A DNA stretch of 64,000 bases from Cellulomonas telluris (lineage in GTDB: Bacteria; Actinomycetota; Actinomycetes; Actinomycetales; Cellulomonadaceae), in the NCBI RefSeq assembly GCF_004886325.1, contig NZ_QXFN01000001.1:372001-436000 (forward strand). Reading direction: 5' to 3'. Below the pieces are notes generated by a model. The model was not told the DNA's origin, searched no databases, and worked only from the letters and a program-made list of their open reading frames with translations. Position 1 is the stretch's first letter. Each line of letters starts with the position of its first letter. Below are positions 55,269 through 63,717 of the stretch, piece by piece. A program made the position numbers and the translations under genes.

Positions 55269-55973
55269 TCACTCGTCCGCGTCGGGGCCGCCGGTCCAGA
55301 ACAGGATCCGGGTGCGGCCGATCGTCAGGGTGTTGCCGTCGAGCAGCGTCGCCGCCGGCACCTGGTGCCCCTCGACGTACAGGCCGTTGGTGGAGCCGAG
55401 GTCGCTCGCGACGACGCCGTCCGGCGTGACGCGGATCTCGAGGTGCCGCCGGGACACGCCCGGGTCGTCCACGATGATGTCCGCCTCGGAGCCCCGGCCG
55501 ATGACGGTGACCGGCCCCGTGAGGATGTACCGCTGCCCGTCGATGTCGATGAGCGGGTGCCGCGGGCTGGGCGCCGCGCTCGTCGCGGGGGCGACGGCGC
55601 CGCGCACGGTCGCGCTGTGGACGGCGAACCGGCCCGCGTCCTGCTCCGTGTTCTCGCTGAAGGACACCGTGACCGGGCCGACGAACGCGTAGTGCTGGCC
55701 GGCGGCGTGGTCGGTCACGTTCGCGGCGAGCTCCTCCGCGAGGGCCTCCGCGCCCCACTGCTCGACCTGGTCGTAGTCGGGCGTGGACAGCTCGATCGTG
55801 AACTCGTTCGGCACGACGGTGCGGTCGCGACCCACCACGGCCGCGCGGTCGTCGAGCTCGCGCCGCAGCGCGTCGGCGAGCTCGATCGGCTTCACCTCGC
55901 TGCGGAAGGCGCGCGCGAACGCGTTGTTGACCACGCGCTCGACGCCGTTCTCGAACTTGTCGAGGAACCCCAC
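55269..55973 (-). CDS. fhaA: FHA-domain protein FhaA with DUF3662 domain
   Basis: A 234-residue protein. Residues 1-125 form the DUF3662 domain (GFLDKFENGVERVVNNAFAR), and the C-terminal ~90 residues the FHA domain (VIGRGSEADIIVDDPGVSRR, DLGSTNGLYVEG). In mycobacteria the FhaA FHA domain binds the phosphorylated pseudokinase region of MurJ; that pseudokinase is a separate gene at 4.3 kb here. The long unstructured linker of mycobacterial FhaA is nearly absent. GTG 55973 is 5 bases after AGGAGG. It is the first gene of the operon; a possible -10 (TACGAT, 56068-56063) lies upstream. Confidence 0.94.
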   Translation of the reverse strand: MGFLDKFENGVERVVNNAFARAFRSEVKPIELADALRRELDDRAAVVGRDRTVVPNEFTIELSTPDYDQVEQWGAEALAEELAANVTDHAAGQHYAFVGPVTVSFSENTEQDAGRFAVHSATVRGAVAPATSAAPSPRHPLIDIDGQRYILTGPVTVIGRGSEADIIVDDPGVSRRHLEIRVTPDGVVASDLGSTNGLYVEGHQVPAATLLDGNTLTIGRTRILFWTGGPDADE

Positions 55974-56213
55974 GCCCACCTCCTCCCGCCGCTCGTCCGG
56001 GGCCGTCGGCCCCCAGCGTGCTCCGTGGCTCGTCGGGCGTGGCGCGCCGACGGTCCGTCCTGATCGTATCCGTGCCGTGCACCCCACGGGTCCGCCCGGG
56101 GTGGGGACACCCCGCACGTGTGGTGGGACGTGGGTCGTACCGGACCTGCCCGGACCTCGCCCTGACCGGCCGGTTCGGTGCCGGGCACACAGCGTGCTAC
56201 TGTTCCGGACTGC

Positions 56214-56296
56214 GCGCGAGTGGCGGAACGGCAGACGCGCTGGCTTCAGGTGCCAGTGTCCGAAAGGGCGTGCGGGTTCAAATCCCGCCTCGCGCA
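56214..56296 (+). tRNA. tRNA-Leu (CAG)
   Basis: An 83-base class II tRNA. Acceptor GCGCGAG pairs with CTCGCGC, the anticodon loop TTCAGGT sits in a CTGGC/GCCAG stem, there is a long variable arm (TGTCCGAAAGGGCG) and the T arm contains GGGTTCAAATCCC. CCA is not encoded. Confidence 0.97.
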
Positions 56297-56304
56297 CGTC
56301 AGGA

Positions 56305-56338
56305 CGAGAGCCGGTGACCTCAGGGTCACCGGCTCTCG
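56305..56338 (+). terminator. Terminator after tRNA-Leu
   Basis: A perfect 15-bp stem (CGAGAGCCGGTGACC at 56305-56319 with its complement at 56324-56338) and a 4-base loop, 8 bases after the tRNA. Confidence 0.85.
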
Positions 56339-56385
56339 TCGCATCCGACCACGTCCGCGGCGGACGGGATGGGGGCGCGAGCGCG

Positions 56386-56610
56386 ATGGGCGGCAGCACG
56401 GACTGGGCCGGCGTGACCGTCATGGCGCTCGTCGCGCTGGGCGGCGTCGCCCTGGTCGTCACCGGCGTCCGGCTGCTGCGGTCCGCGCGCACGTCCGCCC
56501 GCGGGGGCTCGGTGCGCGCGGTGGTCGGCGTGCTGCTGGTCGTGGCCGGTGCCGTCGCGACGTTCTTCGGCGGGTTCCTCGCGCTGCTGGCGTACTCCCT
56601 CTCGTCCTGA
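56386..56610 (+). CDS. Small two-helix membrane protein
   Basis: A 74-residue protein with two predicted helices (VTVMALVALGGVALVVTGVR and VVGVLLVVAGAVATFFGGFL) and a short basic loop (SARTSARGG). The clear amphipathic pattern and ATG 56386 after a GGGCGCGAG stretch suggest a real gene, but I recognise no family. It lies between tRNA-Leu and the decayed gene island. Confidence 0.6.
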   Translation: MGGSTDWAGVTVMALVALGGVALVVTGVRLLRSARTSARGGSVRAVVGVLLVVAGAVATFFGGFLALLAYSLSS

Positions 56611-57060
56611 CGCGACGACGAGCGCGACGTCGGGTGGAGCGCCGTCGTCGACGACCGCACGTCGTACGCCGTGCGATCTCACCGTCGGGGCATGCCTGGC
56701 GCCCGCAACGGTGGGGGCAGGAAGCGGCGTAGATGTCTGCCTGAGATGGTCGATGTTTGCCTGACATGTCGGCCCGTACCCGTGCCTCCGTGGAGTAGTT
56801 GGCGGGTTCGTCGCGCGAGCGCGCGCAAGGAGCTACTGACAGCCCGCGTCGCCGGAGGCTCGCCGGTCTGGCGCGACCCGTGGCTCGTACGGGCTTCGAC
56901 CACTTTTGTCCGGGGCCGTCCGTTACGGTCCGGTACCGACTGCCAGTCGAAGATACGGTGATCATCCCGTTCTGTCGTTCCGGTGCAGGGGGCCTGCGCG
57001 GATGTGGTGTGCGCGCCACGTCGCGCAGTCGCCGTGCCACGACCAGGAGGTCCGAGGTCC
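56611..57060. other. Intergenic region before the decayed dehydrogenase
   Basis: About 450 bases with no credible gene. It is somewhat less GC-rich than its surroundings. Two near-repeats (GTCTGCCTGAGATGG and GTTTGCCTGACATG) lie around 56730-56770. No promoter is convincing. Confidence 0.55.
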
Positions 57061-57797
57061 ATGACGCACGTCATCACGTCCGCCGTCCCCCCGGGGGCAG
57101 CGGACGAGCTGGCAGCACGCCTCACGAAGGCGCTGCGCTCCGACGTGGCCGTCGTCGACTGGAAGGACGGCCCGACGCCGGGCGGTCTCCTGGTGCTCGC
57201 CCCGCACGAGCTGGCCGACGACGAGCGTCGGGCGGCGCTGGCTTCCGTCGACTACTCCTGGGTGCACGTGACCTCGGCCGGCGTGGACTTCGCCGGGCTC
57301 GCCGACGTCGGTCCGGGCACGCTCCTGACGCGGAGCTGGCGCTGCTACGCGGCGCCGCTCGCCGAGTACGCGATGCACGCGATCCTGACGCACGAGTCGG
57401 TGAGGACTCCCGTCGGCTTCTCGACCGCGAGGCGCTCGGGCGCGCCCGGCCGGGCCTGCACCTCGTCAACGTGTCGCGTGGCAAGCTCGTGGACACCGAC
57501 GCGCTCCTCGAGCACTGCGACGCAGGCCGCCTGCACGCGACGCTCGACGTGACCTCGCCCGAGCCGCTGCCGGACGACCATCCTCTGAGGGTGGTGCCGA
57601 CGGTCCGCCTCTCGCCGCACGTCGCCTGGCGCAGCCGTGAGAGCGCCTGGGCGTACGTCGACGACCTGGTCGCGGTGTGGCAGGCCCTCGCGCGGCACGA
57701 GCCGGTGCCTGGAGTCGTCTCGGGGCAGCTGGGCCGTGCCCGCGCGCTGACCACCGGCCGGGTGCTGGTCCCGACGTCAGGAGGCCATGGTGGGTGA
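57061..57797 (+). pseudogene. D-isomer-specific 2-hydroxyacid dehydrogenase, deleted and frameshifted
   Basis: The first frame (57061 to about 57405) encodes the substrate-side N-terminal half: WVHVTSAGVDFAGLADVGPG and APLAEYAMHAILTHESVRT. Similarity then jumps to another frame at about 57405, giving LLDREALGRARPGLHLVNVS, RGKLVDTDALLEH and RLSPHVAWRS, the family C-terminal part, to the stop at 57797. The NAD-binding Rossmann segment (GxGxxG), normally between them and roughly 80-90 residues, is absent. An internal deletion plus frameshift makes a functional product implausible. The 3' end overlaps the ATP-grasp start, suggesting a former operon. Confidence 0.85.
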
Positions 57798-59076
57798 CGC
57801 GTCCGACGCGCGCCGGCGAGTGTTCGTCCTCCACTCGCGTCAGTTCCTCACGACGGACCCGGCGGAGGCGTTCCCGCCGGACCGGTTCGACGTCGTCGTG
57901 CTGACCGACGCCGACCCCGGCAGCGTCCTGCGGGAGGACGGCGGGAACCCGGACGTGCGGGTCGTGCGCGCGGACCGGGAGGAGTGGGAGGCGGTCGTGC
58001 GGTCCGCGCCCGGTGCGCAGGTCGTGAGCAACGACGAGTACTGCGTCGTCGAGTGCGCGCGCCTGCGGGCCGCGACGGGTCTGCCCGCGCGGCACCCCGC
58101 GGACCTCGAGGGGTACCGCGACAAGGTGCTGATGAAGCGTCGGCTCGCCGCCGCTGGCGTCGCGGTGCCGCGGCACCTGACCCTCGAGCCGGCCGTCACG
58201 TCGTCCGGCGCGGTCGCGGACCACGTGGTGGCGAGCGTCGGGCTGCCCGCCGTCGTGAAGCCCAGGGACGAGGCGAACTCGCGCGGCGTCGAGGTGCTGC
58301 ACGACCGCCAGGCGCTGCTGGCGTGGCTGGCGCGGCACGACGGTGAGACGGGGTGGCAGGTCGACGAGTACGTGACCGGCGCCCTGGGCCACGTCAACGC
58401 GCTGGTGCGCCACGGCGACGTGCAGCCGGTCCAGGTGGGTGGCTACCTGGGGCCGCTGCTGGGGTTCGAGCACGGCCGAGTACTGGGCGGGTGGAGCGTG
58501 CCGCACGCATCCGCGCAGGCCGCGGCGGCGCACGAGCTGAACGAGCGCGTGGTCCGCGCACTGGGCGCGGACGGCGACTTCGTGGTCCACACGGAGTTCG
58601 CGACGACCCCCGACGGCAGGCTCGTGGTGCTGGAGACCGCCGCGCGCGCTCCGGGGGCGCTGGTCTCCGAGGTCGCCCGTGTGCACGCCGGTGTCCAGCT
58701 CGAGGTGGCGAACCTGCGTCTGCAGGCAGGTCTGCCCGTCCCCGAGCCGGACCGCACCGGAACCCGCCAGGGCGCGTGGCTGTGGCTGCCGGTGATGCCG
58801 GGTCAGCGTTGGGACGGCACGCCCGAGGTCGTCGACGTCCTGGGCAGCGAGGTCGACGTGCACGTGTTCCGCGTCGCGCGCGACGGCAACACCGGGACCA
58901 CCGTGCGCCTCGGTGCCTCGGCCCTGCTCGCGAGCACCGGCGCGATCGCCGACGACGTGGCGGCACTCAGCCGTGCGCCGTGGTTCGCCGCGGTGGCCGA
59001 GACGAATGGCTTCGCAGACGAGCAGCCCCACGCCCCCCGACGTGACGAGGAGGACGACGGTGATGGTCGTGCGTGA
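57787..59076 (+). CDS. ATP-grasp ligase of unknown substrate
   Basis: A 429-residue ATP-grasp enzyme. Motifs include YRDKVLMKRRLAAAGVAVPR, GLPAVVKPRDEANSRGVEVL with the ATP-binding Lys, WQVDEYVTGALGHVNALV and the metal-binding end VVHTEFATTPDGRLVVLETA followed by ARAPG. The family ligates a carboxylate to an amine or thiol via an acyl phosphate. The reading frame is intact between two pseudogenes. ATG 57787 is 2 bases after AGGAGG; GTG 57790 gives better spacing. The 3' end overlaps the HpaB-like gene. The substrate is unknown; a small-molecule or amino-acid conjugate pathway is a guess from the neighbours. Confidence 0.85.
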   Translation: MVGDASDARRRVFVLHSRQFLTTDPAEAFPPDRFDVVVLTDADPGSVLREDGGNPDVRVVRADREEWEAVVRSAPGAQVVSNDEYCVVECARLRAATGLPARHPADLEGYRDKVLMKRRLAAAGVAVPRHLTLEPAVTSSGAVADHVVASVGLPAVVKPRDEANSRGVEVLHDRQALLAWLARHDGETGWQVDEYVTGALGHVNALVRHGDVQPVQVGGYLGPLLGFEHGRVLGGWSVPHASAQAAAAHELNERVVRALGADGDFVVHTEFATTPDGRLVVLETAARAPGALVSEVARVHAGVQLEVANLRLQAGLPVPEPDRTGTRQGAWLWLPVMPGQRWDGTPEVVDVLGSEVDVHVFRVARDGNTGTTVRLGASALLASTGAIADDVAALSRAPWFAAVAETNGFADEQPHAPRRDEEDDGDGRA

Positions 59077-59877
59077 CCAGGACACCCAGATGGCGACGGC
59101 CGCGGCCGCGGGACGGAGCGCGTCCGACGGTCCGACCCGTACCGGCGCCGACTACCTCCGCGGCCTCGCAGGTCGCCGGGTCTTCTCGTCGGGCACACCC
59201 ATCGAGGACGTCGCTGAGGACCCGCGGACGTGCGCCATGGCGCACCTGCTCGCGGAGATGCTGGACGAGGCCCTCGTACCCGGCCCCTTCGTCGGGTCGT
59301 CCGGGTTCCCGCTCGCGTACAGCATCGCGTCCTCGCCGGAGGACGTGCGGGCACGTGGGGCCGCCTTCGCCGCGACCGCACGTCGCAGCGGCGGGTTCAT
59401 GGGCGGATCCCCGACTTCCTCGCCACCGTCCTCACTGCGTGGCGGGCGGCCTCCCCGCACTTCGGCAAGCACGCGGACGACCTCGTCCGGTACTGGGAGC
59501 GCGCCCGCACGCTCGACCTCGTGCTCACCCATGCGATCAGCGACCCGCCGGGAGACCGCCACCTGCCCGCCGAGCTCCGCGGTGCGCCGCGCACCCTGCG
59601 TGCCGTGGATCGGACGGCGGAAGGCCTGGTCGTGAGCGGCGCGAAGATGCTCGCCACGCTCGCGCCCTTCGCCGACGACCTGATCGTGTACCCGTTCCGG
59701 CCGCTCGGCCCGGCCGAGGCCGACCAGGCGCTCTGCTTCGCCGTGCCCGTCGCGACGCCGGGTCTCGTGCTGTACAGCCGCCCGTCGCTCGCGGTCGGCG
59801 CACCGCAGGTCCGGCCCGGCACGCGCGGTGCCCGCTCGTGCGGTCGGGCACGGCGTCCGCACACCGGGCACGTGTGA
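59063..59877 (+). pseudogene. HpaB-type flavin monooxygenase, frameshifted and C-terminally truncated
   Basis: Frame one (from ATG 59063) encodes the family N-terminus RTGADYLRGLAGRRVFSSG and ATARRSGGFMG. Near 59400 similarity continues in another frame as PDFLATVLTAWRAASPHFGK, DDLVRYWERAR, DRHLPAELRG and VSGAKMLATLAPFADDLIVY, ending around 59800. Intact 4-hydroxyphenylacetate 3-hydroxylase-like proteins are near 480-520 residues; only about 260 remain, and the C-terminal FAD-binding part is missing. The start overlaps the ATP-grasp stop. It is a pseudogene of an FADH2-dependent monooxygenase. Confidence 0.85.
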
Positions 59878-59947
59878 AGCGTTTCGTCGTCCACACAGGG
59901 CCTTGCGCGCCGGGAAAGCGGTCTCCTAGCGTCGAGAAACCGGTTAC
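59876..59947. promoter_or_regulatory. Candidate LacI-type operators before the pectate lyase
   Basis: GAAGCGTTTC (59876-59885) and the palindrome AACCGGTT (59938-59945, in GAAACCGGTTAC) have the central-CG dyad style of LacI-family operators. They lie 66-135 bases before the pectate lyase start. Evidence is motif-only. Confidence 0.35.
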
Positions 59948-60010
59948 CCGGCGAGTCAGCCGCCGCTCCGGTGCAGTCCCCACTTCGACGACGAAGGTGA
60001 GACGACGACG

Positions 60011-61600
60011 ATGACACGACCCACCGCCCTGCGATCACTCGCGGCCGGCGCCACTCTCGCGCTCGCGGCCGCGGCCGGCGTGACCGCGCTCGCGGCCCCC
60101 GCCGCCCATGCCGTCTCCGGCAGCGCCACGGGCTTCGCGTCCCAGAACGGCGGCACCACCGGCGGCGCCGGCGGGCAGACCGTCCGCGCCACCACCGGCA
60201 CGGAGATCCACCAGGCCCTGTGCAGCCGCCCCAGCACGAGCACCCCGATCACGATCCAGGTCTCCGGGACCATCACCGTCGGCAACACCGCCAAGGTGTC
60301 GGGGACGGGCTGCAACACGGCCGCCGGCGTGATCGAGCTCAAGGGCATCAGCAACGTGACGATCGAGGGCGTCGGCAGCGGTGCGACGTTCGACCAGATC
60401 GGCATCCACATCCGCGACTCGAGCAACATCATCATCCAGAACGTCACGGTCAAGAACGTCAAGAAGTCGGGCTCCCCGACGTCCAACGGCGGCGACGCCA
60501 TCGGCATGGAGAGCACGGTCCGCAACGTGTGGGTGGACCACGTGACGCTCGAGGCGTCGGGCGGGGAGTCGGAGGGCTTCGACGGCCTGTTCGACATGAA
60601 GAACGACGTCGAGTACGTGACGCTGTCCTACTCGATCCTGCGCAACTCCGGCCGCGGCGGGCTGATCGGCTCCAGCGAGAGCGACACGGGGAACAGCAAC
60701 ATCACGTTCCACCACAACCTGTACCAGAACATCGACTCCCGCACCCCGCTGCTGCGCGGCGGCGTCGCGCACATGTACAACAACCACTACCTGCAGCTCA
60801 ACGAGTCGGGCATCAACTCGCGCGCCGGTGCGCGGGCGAAGGTGGAGAACAACTACTTCGAGGACTCCAAGGACGTCCTCGGCACCTTCTACACGTCCGA
60901 GCGCGGCGAGTGGCAGACGGCGGGCAACATCCTCGACAACGTCACGTGGTCCAGCCCGGGCGGCGACACGCGTCCGGCCGGCCCGAGCATGGCGTCCACG
61001 ACCACCGTGAGCGTCCCCTACTCGTACCGCCTGGACGGGGCGAGCTGCGTCCCGGCGCTCGTCGCCGCCACCGCGGGCGCGAACAAGGGTCTGCGCGTGT
61101 CCGACGGCTCCTGCTCGCCGCAGACGCCCGCGCCGAACCCGACCACCCCGGGGCCCAACCCCACGACCCCGGGGCCCAACCCGACGACGCCCGCGCCGAA
61201 CCCGACGACGCCCGCGCCGAACCCGACCTCGCCGTCGGGGACGAACCTCAGCCGCGGCGCGGGCGCCGACGGCTCGGGCAAGGCGAGCGGCACGAGCTAC
61301 GGCAACGTGATCGACGGCAACCTCAGCACCTACTGGTCGCCCAGCGGCTCGACGGGTCGCGTCTCGGTCAAGTGGGACTCGGCGACGACCATCTCGACGG
61401 TCGTCGTGAAGCAGGCGTCCGGCGGCGGCAGCATCACGAGCTTCCGGGTCGTCAACAACGACACGGGTGCCGTGCTCGGCACGGGTAGCGGCAGCAACGC
61501 GACGGTCTCCTTCCCGGCCGTCTCGCTGAAGAAGGTCAACGTCGAGATCACCGGCGCGAGCGGCACGCCGCGCGTCGCCGAGGTCGAGACCTACCGCTGA
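60011..61600 (+). CDS. Secreted pectate lyase (PL1) with C-terminal carbohydrate-binding module
   Basis: A 529-residue protein. The signal peptide ends near AAPAAHA (about residue 34). The right-handed beta-helix PL1 domain (about 40-360) has NVWVDHVTLEASGG, SEGFDGLFDMKNDVEYVTLS, NITFHHNLYQNIDSRTPLLR with the catalytic Arg region, and AHMYNNHYLQ. A repeated linker of PNPTTPG/PNPTTPA units (61,130-61,230) precedes a discoidin-type carbohydrate-binding module (NLSRGAGADGSGKASGTSYG to RVAEVETYR). It cleaves polygalacturonate by beta-elimination outside the cell. It follows the decayed island and faces a terminator. Confidence 0.95.
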   Translation: MTRPTALRSLAAGATLALAAAAGVTALAAPAAHAVSGSATGFASQNGGTTGGAGGQTVRATTGTEIHQALCSRPSTSTPITIQVSGTITVGNTAKVSGTGCNTAAGVIELKGISNVTIEGVGSGATFDQIGIHIRDSSNIIIQNVTVKNVKKSGSPTSNGGDAIGMESTVRNVWVDHVTLEASGGESEGFDGLFDMKNDVEYVTLSYSILRNSGRGGLIGSSESDTGNSNITFHHNLYQNIDSRTPLLRGGVAHMYNNHYLQLNESGINSRAGARAKVENNYFEDSKDVLGTFYTSERGEWQTAGNILDNVTWSSPGGDTRPAGPSMASTTTVSVPYSYRLDGASCVPALVAATAGANKGLRVSDGSCSPQTPAPNPTTPGPNPTTPGPNPTTPAPNPTTPAPNPTSPSGTNLSRGAGADGSGKASGTSYGNVIDGNLSTYWSPSGSTGRVSVKWDSATTISTVVVKQASGGGSITSFRVVNNDTGAVLGTGSGSNATVSFPAVSLKKVNVEITGASGTPRVAEVETYR

Positions 61601-61628
61601 CCCGGCTGGTCGCCCTCACGCGACGCTG

Positions 61629-61680
61629 AACCCGGGGATCGTCAGGACCAGGGCCACCTCGTCCTGACGATCTCCGGGTT
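61629..61680. terminator. Terminator between the pectate lyase and the 61.7-kb gene
   Basis: A 20-bp stem with a single G-T pair (61629-61648 with 61661-61680) contains GATCGTCAGGAC and its complement, with a 12-base loop. It serves two convergent genes. Confidence 0.85.
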
Positions 61681-61695
61681 CGTCGCGTCCGGGGG

Positions 61696-62229
61696 TCAGT
61701 CGTCCGTGTCCGCGGGGATGAGGGACAGGGCGCCCGAGAGGGCGCCCAGGACGAGGGCCGCGCGGGTGTGCGCCAGCGGGCGGCCTGCCGCGGCCAGCCG
61801 CTCGCCGCGCCGGAAGACCCACCGCTCGAACGCGACGGTGCCCACGGCGGACACGGCGACCGTCGCTGCGGCGACGCCCGCGACCAGTGCGGGCCGCAGG
61901 TCGCGCGGGGGTGCCGGCGCGTCGTCGGACGTGCGGTTCTCGTCGACGGCGCGGGCGACCGGCTCGGTGGCGTCGAGGCCGGTGCCGTCAGGCACGGCGA
62001 TGCCGTCGAGGCGCAACCCGTCGGTGGCGAGCTCCTGCCTCCCGGCGGCGACGGCGGCACGCATATCGGGGATGCTCGCGGCCAGCGTGACCGCCGCCAG
62101 ACCGGCCTTCGCCCAGCCACGGGCGGTGCGGGAGCGGATGAGGTCAGGGGTGGCGTAGTAGGCGGTCGTGGCGACGCCGGTGACGAGCGCGGCGAGGACA
62201 CGGGAGGCGGTCGGTCGGGTCGTCGTCAT
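61696..62229 (-). CDS. Hypothetical membrane protein
   Basis: A 177-residue protein. It has an N-terminal hydrophobic region (ASRVLAALVTGVATTAYYAT, then LAAVTLAASIPDMRAAVAAG), a charged loop (GIAVPDGTGLDATEPVARAV), and a second hydrophobic stretch (LVAGVAAATVAVSAVGTVAF) followed by TRAALVLGALSGALSLIPAD. I recognise no named family. ATG 62229 is the first start before conserved-looking sequence. It is transcribed away from the radical SAM gene. Confidence 0.7.
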   Translation of the reverse strand: MTTTRPTASRVLAALVTGVATTAYYATPDLIRSRTARGWAKAGLAAVTLAASIPDMRAAVAAGRQELATDGLRLDGIAVPDGTGLDATEPVARAVDENRTSDDAPAPPRDLRPALVAGVAAATVAVSAVGTVAFERWVFRRGERLAAAGRPLAHTRAALVLGALSGALSLIPADTDD

Positions 62230-62317
62230 GGGGCCATCCTCGCGCCGGGTGGGCCGTCTCACACCCTCCTCGAGGACCAGACGGGACGTCCCGGGCTCAT
62301 CCCGGCGTTCCACCTGT

Positions 62318-63439
62318 GTGACGACACCGCCGCTGTCCGTCCCGCCCGCCGCACCCTCCGCGCCCCCCTCCGCCCGCCGCACCCGGCCCCTCCTGGACGT
62401 CCGCCGCATCTACGTCGAGCCCGAGGCCGCGGCCCTGCCGCGCGGCCAGGAGGTGCTCGCGCGCTGGCCCGACGCGGAGCGGGTCGAGGTGGCGTCCCAC
62501 TGGAACATCCCCGAGCTGCACGGCGACGAGGCCAACGTCGACCGGTGGGTGCGGATCAAGACCGAGGCGCTCGTGCTCGGCGTCAAGAAGTCGCTGGCCG
62601 CGCGGCCGAACGGCCGCTCGTCGGACTTCATCGCGCCCTCGACGGCCAACGGCTGCGCCATGGCGTGCTCGTACTGCTACGTGCCGCGGCGCAAGGGCTA
62701 CAGCAACCCGATCACGGTGTTCGCGAACATCGAGCGCATCACCGGCTACCTGCGCCGGCACGTCGCCAGGCAGGGCGTGAAGGCCGAGCCGAACCAGTGC
62801 GACCCGCACGCGTGGGTGTACGACATCGGCGAGAACAGCGACTGCTCCGTCGACGCGACCGTCAGCGACAACGTCCGCGACCTCGTCGAGCTCTTCCGCG
62901 CCCTGCCGACCGCGAAGGCGTCCTTCGCGACCAAGCACGTCAACCGGGACCTGCTCGACTGGGACCCGCAGGGGCGCACACGCGTGCGGTTCTCGCTCAT
63001 GCCCGAGCGCGTCTCGCGGCTGGTGGACGTGCGCACGGACAAGGTCGCGGACCGCATCGCCGCCATCGACGACTTCGTCGAGGCCGGGTACGAGGTGCAC
63101 CTCAACCTCTCGCCCGTGATCGTCCACGACGGCTGGCTCGAGGACTGGGCCGAGCTGCTCGACCAGGTCGCCGACGGCGTGGGGCCGCGGGCACGGGCGC
63201 AGCTCGCCGCCGAGGTCATCATGCTGACCCACAACCAGGCCCTGCACGAGGTCAACCTCGGCTGGCACCCGAAGGCGGAGCAGGTGCTGTGGCGCCCCGA
63301 CCTGCAGGAGCCGAAGCGCTCGCAGACCGGCGGGTGGAACGTCCGGTACCGCACGGGCGACAAGGGCCGGTACGTGCGCGCGCTGACGGACCTGGTCGCC
63401 GAGCGCCTCCCGGAGTGCCGCATCCGCTACGCGTTCTGA
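62318..63439 (+). CDS. Spore photoproduct lyase-like radical SAM protein
   Basis: A 373-residue radical SAM enzyme. The cluster motif is CAMACSYC (Cys113, Cys117, Cys120), the CxxxCxxC form, with IAPSTANG before it and YVPRRKGYSNPITVFANIER after. Further SPL-like blocks are FATKHVNRDLLDWDPQGRTR, VHLNLSPVIVH, HNQALHEVNLGW and RTGDKGRYVRALTDLV. Cys176 (NSDCSVDA) may correspond to the H-donor Cys of Bacillus SPL. SPL repairs UV spore photoproduct, yet this lineage is not known to form endospores, so a related DNA or other function is likely. GTG 62318 gives a normal family length. Confidence 0.88.
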   Translation: MTTPPLSVPPAAPSAPPSARRTRPLLDVRRIYVEPEAAALPRGQEVLARWPDAERVEVASHWNIPELHGDEANVDRWVRIKTEALVLGVKKSLAARPNGRSSDFIAPSTANGCAMACSYCYVPRRKGYSNPITVFANIERITGYLRRHVARQGVKAEPNQCDPHAWVYDIGENSDCSVDATVSDNVRDLVELFRALPTAKASFATKHVNRDLLDWDPQGRTRVRFSLMPERVSRLVDVRTDKVADRIAAIDDFVEAGYEVHLNLSPVIVHDGWLEDWAELLDQVADGVGPRARAQLAAEVIMLTHNQALHEVNLGWHPKAEQVLWRPDLQEPKRSQTGGWNVRYRTGDKGRYVRALTDLVAERLPECRIRYAF

Positions 63440-63537
63440 CGCCCCCGGCCCCCCGCCCCCGCCCGACCGCCCCCACCCCACCGCCCCCGCCCGACCGCCC
63501 CCACCCCACCGCCCCTCACCCGACCGCCCCCGCCCCG
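63440..63537. repeat. GC-rich simple-sequence repeats
   Basis: Alternating GCCCGACCGCCCCC and CACCCCACCGCCCC units repeat two to three times directly after the radical SAM stop. No gene is seen here. Confidence 0.7.
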
Positions 63538-63607
63538 CGAGTTCGCCAGTTCCGTCTCGAGTTCGCCAGGTCGACCTGCCGAACTCGGCACCGAGGTGGC
63601 GAACTCG
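63538..63607. repeat. Nested palindromic element (GAGTTCG)
   Basis: An inner 28-bp dyad (63559-63586) pairs GAGTTCG with CGAACTC around the perfect palindrome CAGGTCGACCTG. An outer pair, CGAGTTCGCCA (63538-63548) and TGGCGAACTCG (63597-63607), encloses it. Such structures resemble repeated extragenic palindromes, but only one copy is in the window. Confidence 0.7.
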
Positions 63608-63717
63608 GCGGAGGCACGGCCGGGCCGGGGTCGGGCCAGGGGCGGGGGCGGGCGAGGGGCGGTCGGCACGGCGGAGGGGTGGGTGCGCCCGCGCCCGCGG
63701 CGGGGCAGGGTGGGGGC

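Noticed and set aside
57061-57552. A short intact dehydrogenase
   Set aside because: The product would lack the NAD-binding segment, and its last ~45 residues are out of frame compared with the family.
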